A stretch of 64,000 nt of DNA from Kolteria novifilia (GTDB taxonomy: Bacteria > Planctomycetota > Planctomycetia > Kolteriales > Kolteriaceae), in the NCBI GenBank assembly GCA_007748055.1, contig CP036279.1, forward strand, positions 7,068,001 through 7,132,000. Direction: 5' to 3'. Shown here piece after piece: positions 62,719 to 64,000 of the stretch (positions are counted from its first letter, which is position 1; every line of letters begins with the position of its first letter). A model generated the notes under the pieces. The model was given only the letters and a program-made list of their open reading frames with translations. It made no database searches and was not told the DNA's origin. A program made the translations under genes and the position numbers.

Positions 62719-64000
62719 ATGAACTATCGCCGTGTCGCCTCACTGAAAACATCCCAGGATTTCTTCGACTACCTGGAATCGCTCGACGTGACTCTTCCCT
62801 TTGATGAGGAGGTCGCTAGCGGACCCGCTTCCCCGCTCGCCCAACCACTGCGGATCGGAGAACGGACGATCGGCAATCGCTTCTGCATTCTGCCCATGGA
62901 GGGATGGGACGGGACGCCCGATGGACGAGTGACCGAGCTTGTCGAACGTCGATGGGTTCATTTCGGCATCAGCGGCGCCAAGCTGCTCTGGGGTGGCGAG
63001 GCGGTCGCGGTGCGTTACGACGGCCGGGCCAATCCGAATCAACTCGTGAGCACCGACCAGACCACCGAGGAACTCGCGCGGCTTCGCGAGAAGATGGTCG
63101 ACGAGCACCGAACGCGATTTAGTACCGCTGACGATCTACTCGTCGGCCTGCAACTGACTCACTCAGGCCGGTTCGCTCGCCCCAACCGGAAGGAAACGCT
63201 CGAACCGACGATCGTCTATCACCACCCGATCCTCGATCGCCGCGTCGGCATCGATGTCGACTACCCGGTCCTCGCCGACGACGAGATCCGCCGACTGGTG
63301 GAGGACTTCGTGCGTGCCGCGAAACGAGCGGCCGGCGCCGGCTTCGACTTCGTCGACATCAAACACTGCCACGGTTATCTCGGACACGAGTTCCTCAGTG
63401 GCTACGACCGCCCCGGCCCCTTCGGCGGATCGTTCGAGAACCGGACTCGGTTTCTCCGAGAGATCGTCGAGGGCATTCGCTCCGAATCGCCCGGCCTTCT
63501 CCTAGGAGTACGCTTGAGTGCCGCGGACATGCTTCCCTTCAAGAAAGGGGCCGATGTCGTTGGAATTCCGGAAGAAGGCGACGAGACCTACCGCTATGCC
63601 TTCGGAGGCGACGGCAGCGGACTGGCTTTCGACTTGGCCGAGCCGATTCGTTTCCTCGACTTGCTGAAGGAACTCGACATTCCGCTGGTCTGCATCAGCG
63701 TCGGCTCGCCCTACTACAACCCTCACATTCAGCGACCCGCCCTCTTCCCGCCATCGGACGGGTATCTCCCTCCCGAGGATCCTCTGGTTGGCGTGGCTCG
63801 TCAGATCGACGTCACCGCGAAGCTCAAGCAACACGCGCCCGAACTGATCGTGGTGGGATCGGGGTACACCTACTTGCAGGATTGGCTGCCCAACGTCGCC
63901 CAGAGCGTCGTTCGTCAAGGGATGGCCGACTCCATCGGTCTCGGACGGATGGTGCTGAGTTATCCGGACCTTCCCGCCGATGTGATCGAAGGGCGCCGAC
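62719..64000 (+). CDS. NADH:flavin oxidoreductase (Old Yellow Enzyme family), 3' partial
   Basis: The frame from ATG 62719 stays open to the window end, giving 427 residues, so the gene continues outside. The FMN barrel shows [19 protein letters not shown] near the start, [15 protein letters not shown], and the paired histidine segment [39 protein letters not shown] is the usual family block. Whether a C-terminal Fe-S/FAD part (2,4-dienoyl-CoA reductase type) follows cannot be seen. It lies 49 bases after the DapA-like gene and is probably co-transcribed, hinting at a catabolic pathway with an enone reduction and an aldol cleavage. Confidence 0.85.
   Translation, partial: MNYRRVASLKTSQDFFDYLESLDVTLPFDEEVASGPASPLAQPLRIGERTIGNRFCILPMEGWDGTPDGRVTELVERRWVHFGISGAKLLWGGEAVAVRYDGRANPNQLVSTDQTTEELARLREKMVDEHRTRFSTADDLLVGLQLTHSGRFARPNRKETLEPTIVYHHPILDRRVGIDVDYPVLADDEIRRLVEDFVRAAKRAAGAGFDFVDIKHCHGYLGHEFLSGYDRPGPFGGSFENRTRFLREIVEGIRSESPGLLLGVRLSAADMLPFKKGADVVGIPEEGDETYRYAFGGDGSGLAFDLAEPIRFLDLLKELDIPLVCISVGSPYYNPHIQRPALFPPSDGYLPPEDPLVGVARQIDVTAKLKQHAPELIVVGSGYTYLQDWLPNVAQSVVRQGMADSIGLGRMVLSYPDLPADVIEGRR

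Noticed and set aside
1-64000. tRNA, tmRNA, RNase P or SRP RNA genes and common riboswitches
   Set aside because: Intergenic gaps were read for T-loop, tmRNA and RNase P consensus strings without a hit; a covariance-model search would be needed to exclude divergent ones.

Overview
The window looks like chromosomal DNA of a planctomycete. Supporting signs are a DUF1559 pilin-like protein, DUF1080 (3-keto-disaccharide hydrolase) domains, a formylmethanofuran-dehydrogenase-type subunit (FhcB) of methanopterin-linked C1 metabolism, giant secreted proteins with an N-terminal LNDRIVPA motif, a GC-rich composition and many small dispersed palindromes. The class or family cannot be fixed from this window. 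Genes are mostly single or in short operons on both strands. No rRNA, tRNA, CRISPR array, transposase or phage gene was recognised.

Layout. 1-5.4 kb: end of a sialidase/DUF1080 protein, dinB, a hicBA toxin-antitoxin cassette lying between two identical 107-bp copies of the dinB 5' region, and two lipoproteins. 5.4-10.6 kb: a GT39-type membrane glycosyltransferase, divergent from an ABC ATPase/permease pair; the permease 3' end is copied in a three-unit 254-bp tandem repeat that leads into a palindrome-rich stretch. 10.6-21.7 kb: rpsD, miaB, phzF-like, a frameshifted DUF1559 gene, an orphan PAS histidine kinase, an APH-type kinase with an MDR oxidoreductase, truB, a small unknown gene and arsC. 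21.8-26.1 kb: a PEP-dependent dihydroxyacetone kinase operon dhaK-dhaL-dhaM whose DhaM is fused to HPr and a full-length Enzyme I. 26.4-35.0 kb: two paralogous ~1000-residue secreted proteins downstream of a methyltransferase resembling the rickettsial surface-protein lysine methyltransferases; two of these three genes have clear intrinsic terminators.

35-46.7 kb: two small proteins, a transketolase of the animal-like short type, a hypothetical membrane protein, fhcB, a PAP2-glycosyltransferase fusion, rhamnulokinase and rlmN. 46.7-52.4 kb: ECF sigma factor, membrane anti-sigma-like protein, lipoprotein and ribD in one direction, then an HTH-EIIA(Ntr) fusion and a YgfZ-type protein. 52.5-64 kb: DUF1080 protein, dxr-rseP, two tandem VWA proteins with a TonB-like anchor (Ser-x3-His in the membrane helix), a DapA-family aldolase/lyase and the start of an Old Yellow Enzyme-type oxidoreductase.

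How genes may work together: PTS parts appear as a phosphorelay to dihydroxyacetone (dhaKLM) and as a DNA-binding EIIA regulator (50.4 kb), with no sugar permease in view. The methyltransferase/giant-protein block and the VWA pair suggest cell-envelope functions. The strongest leads for something undescribed are the TonB-anchored VWA pair, the methyltransferase next to giant surface proteins, and the dinB-flanked hicBA cassette.
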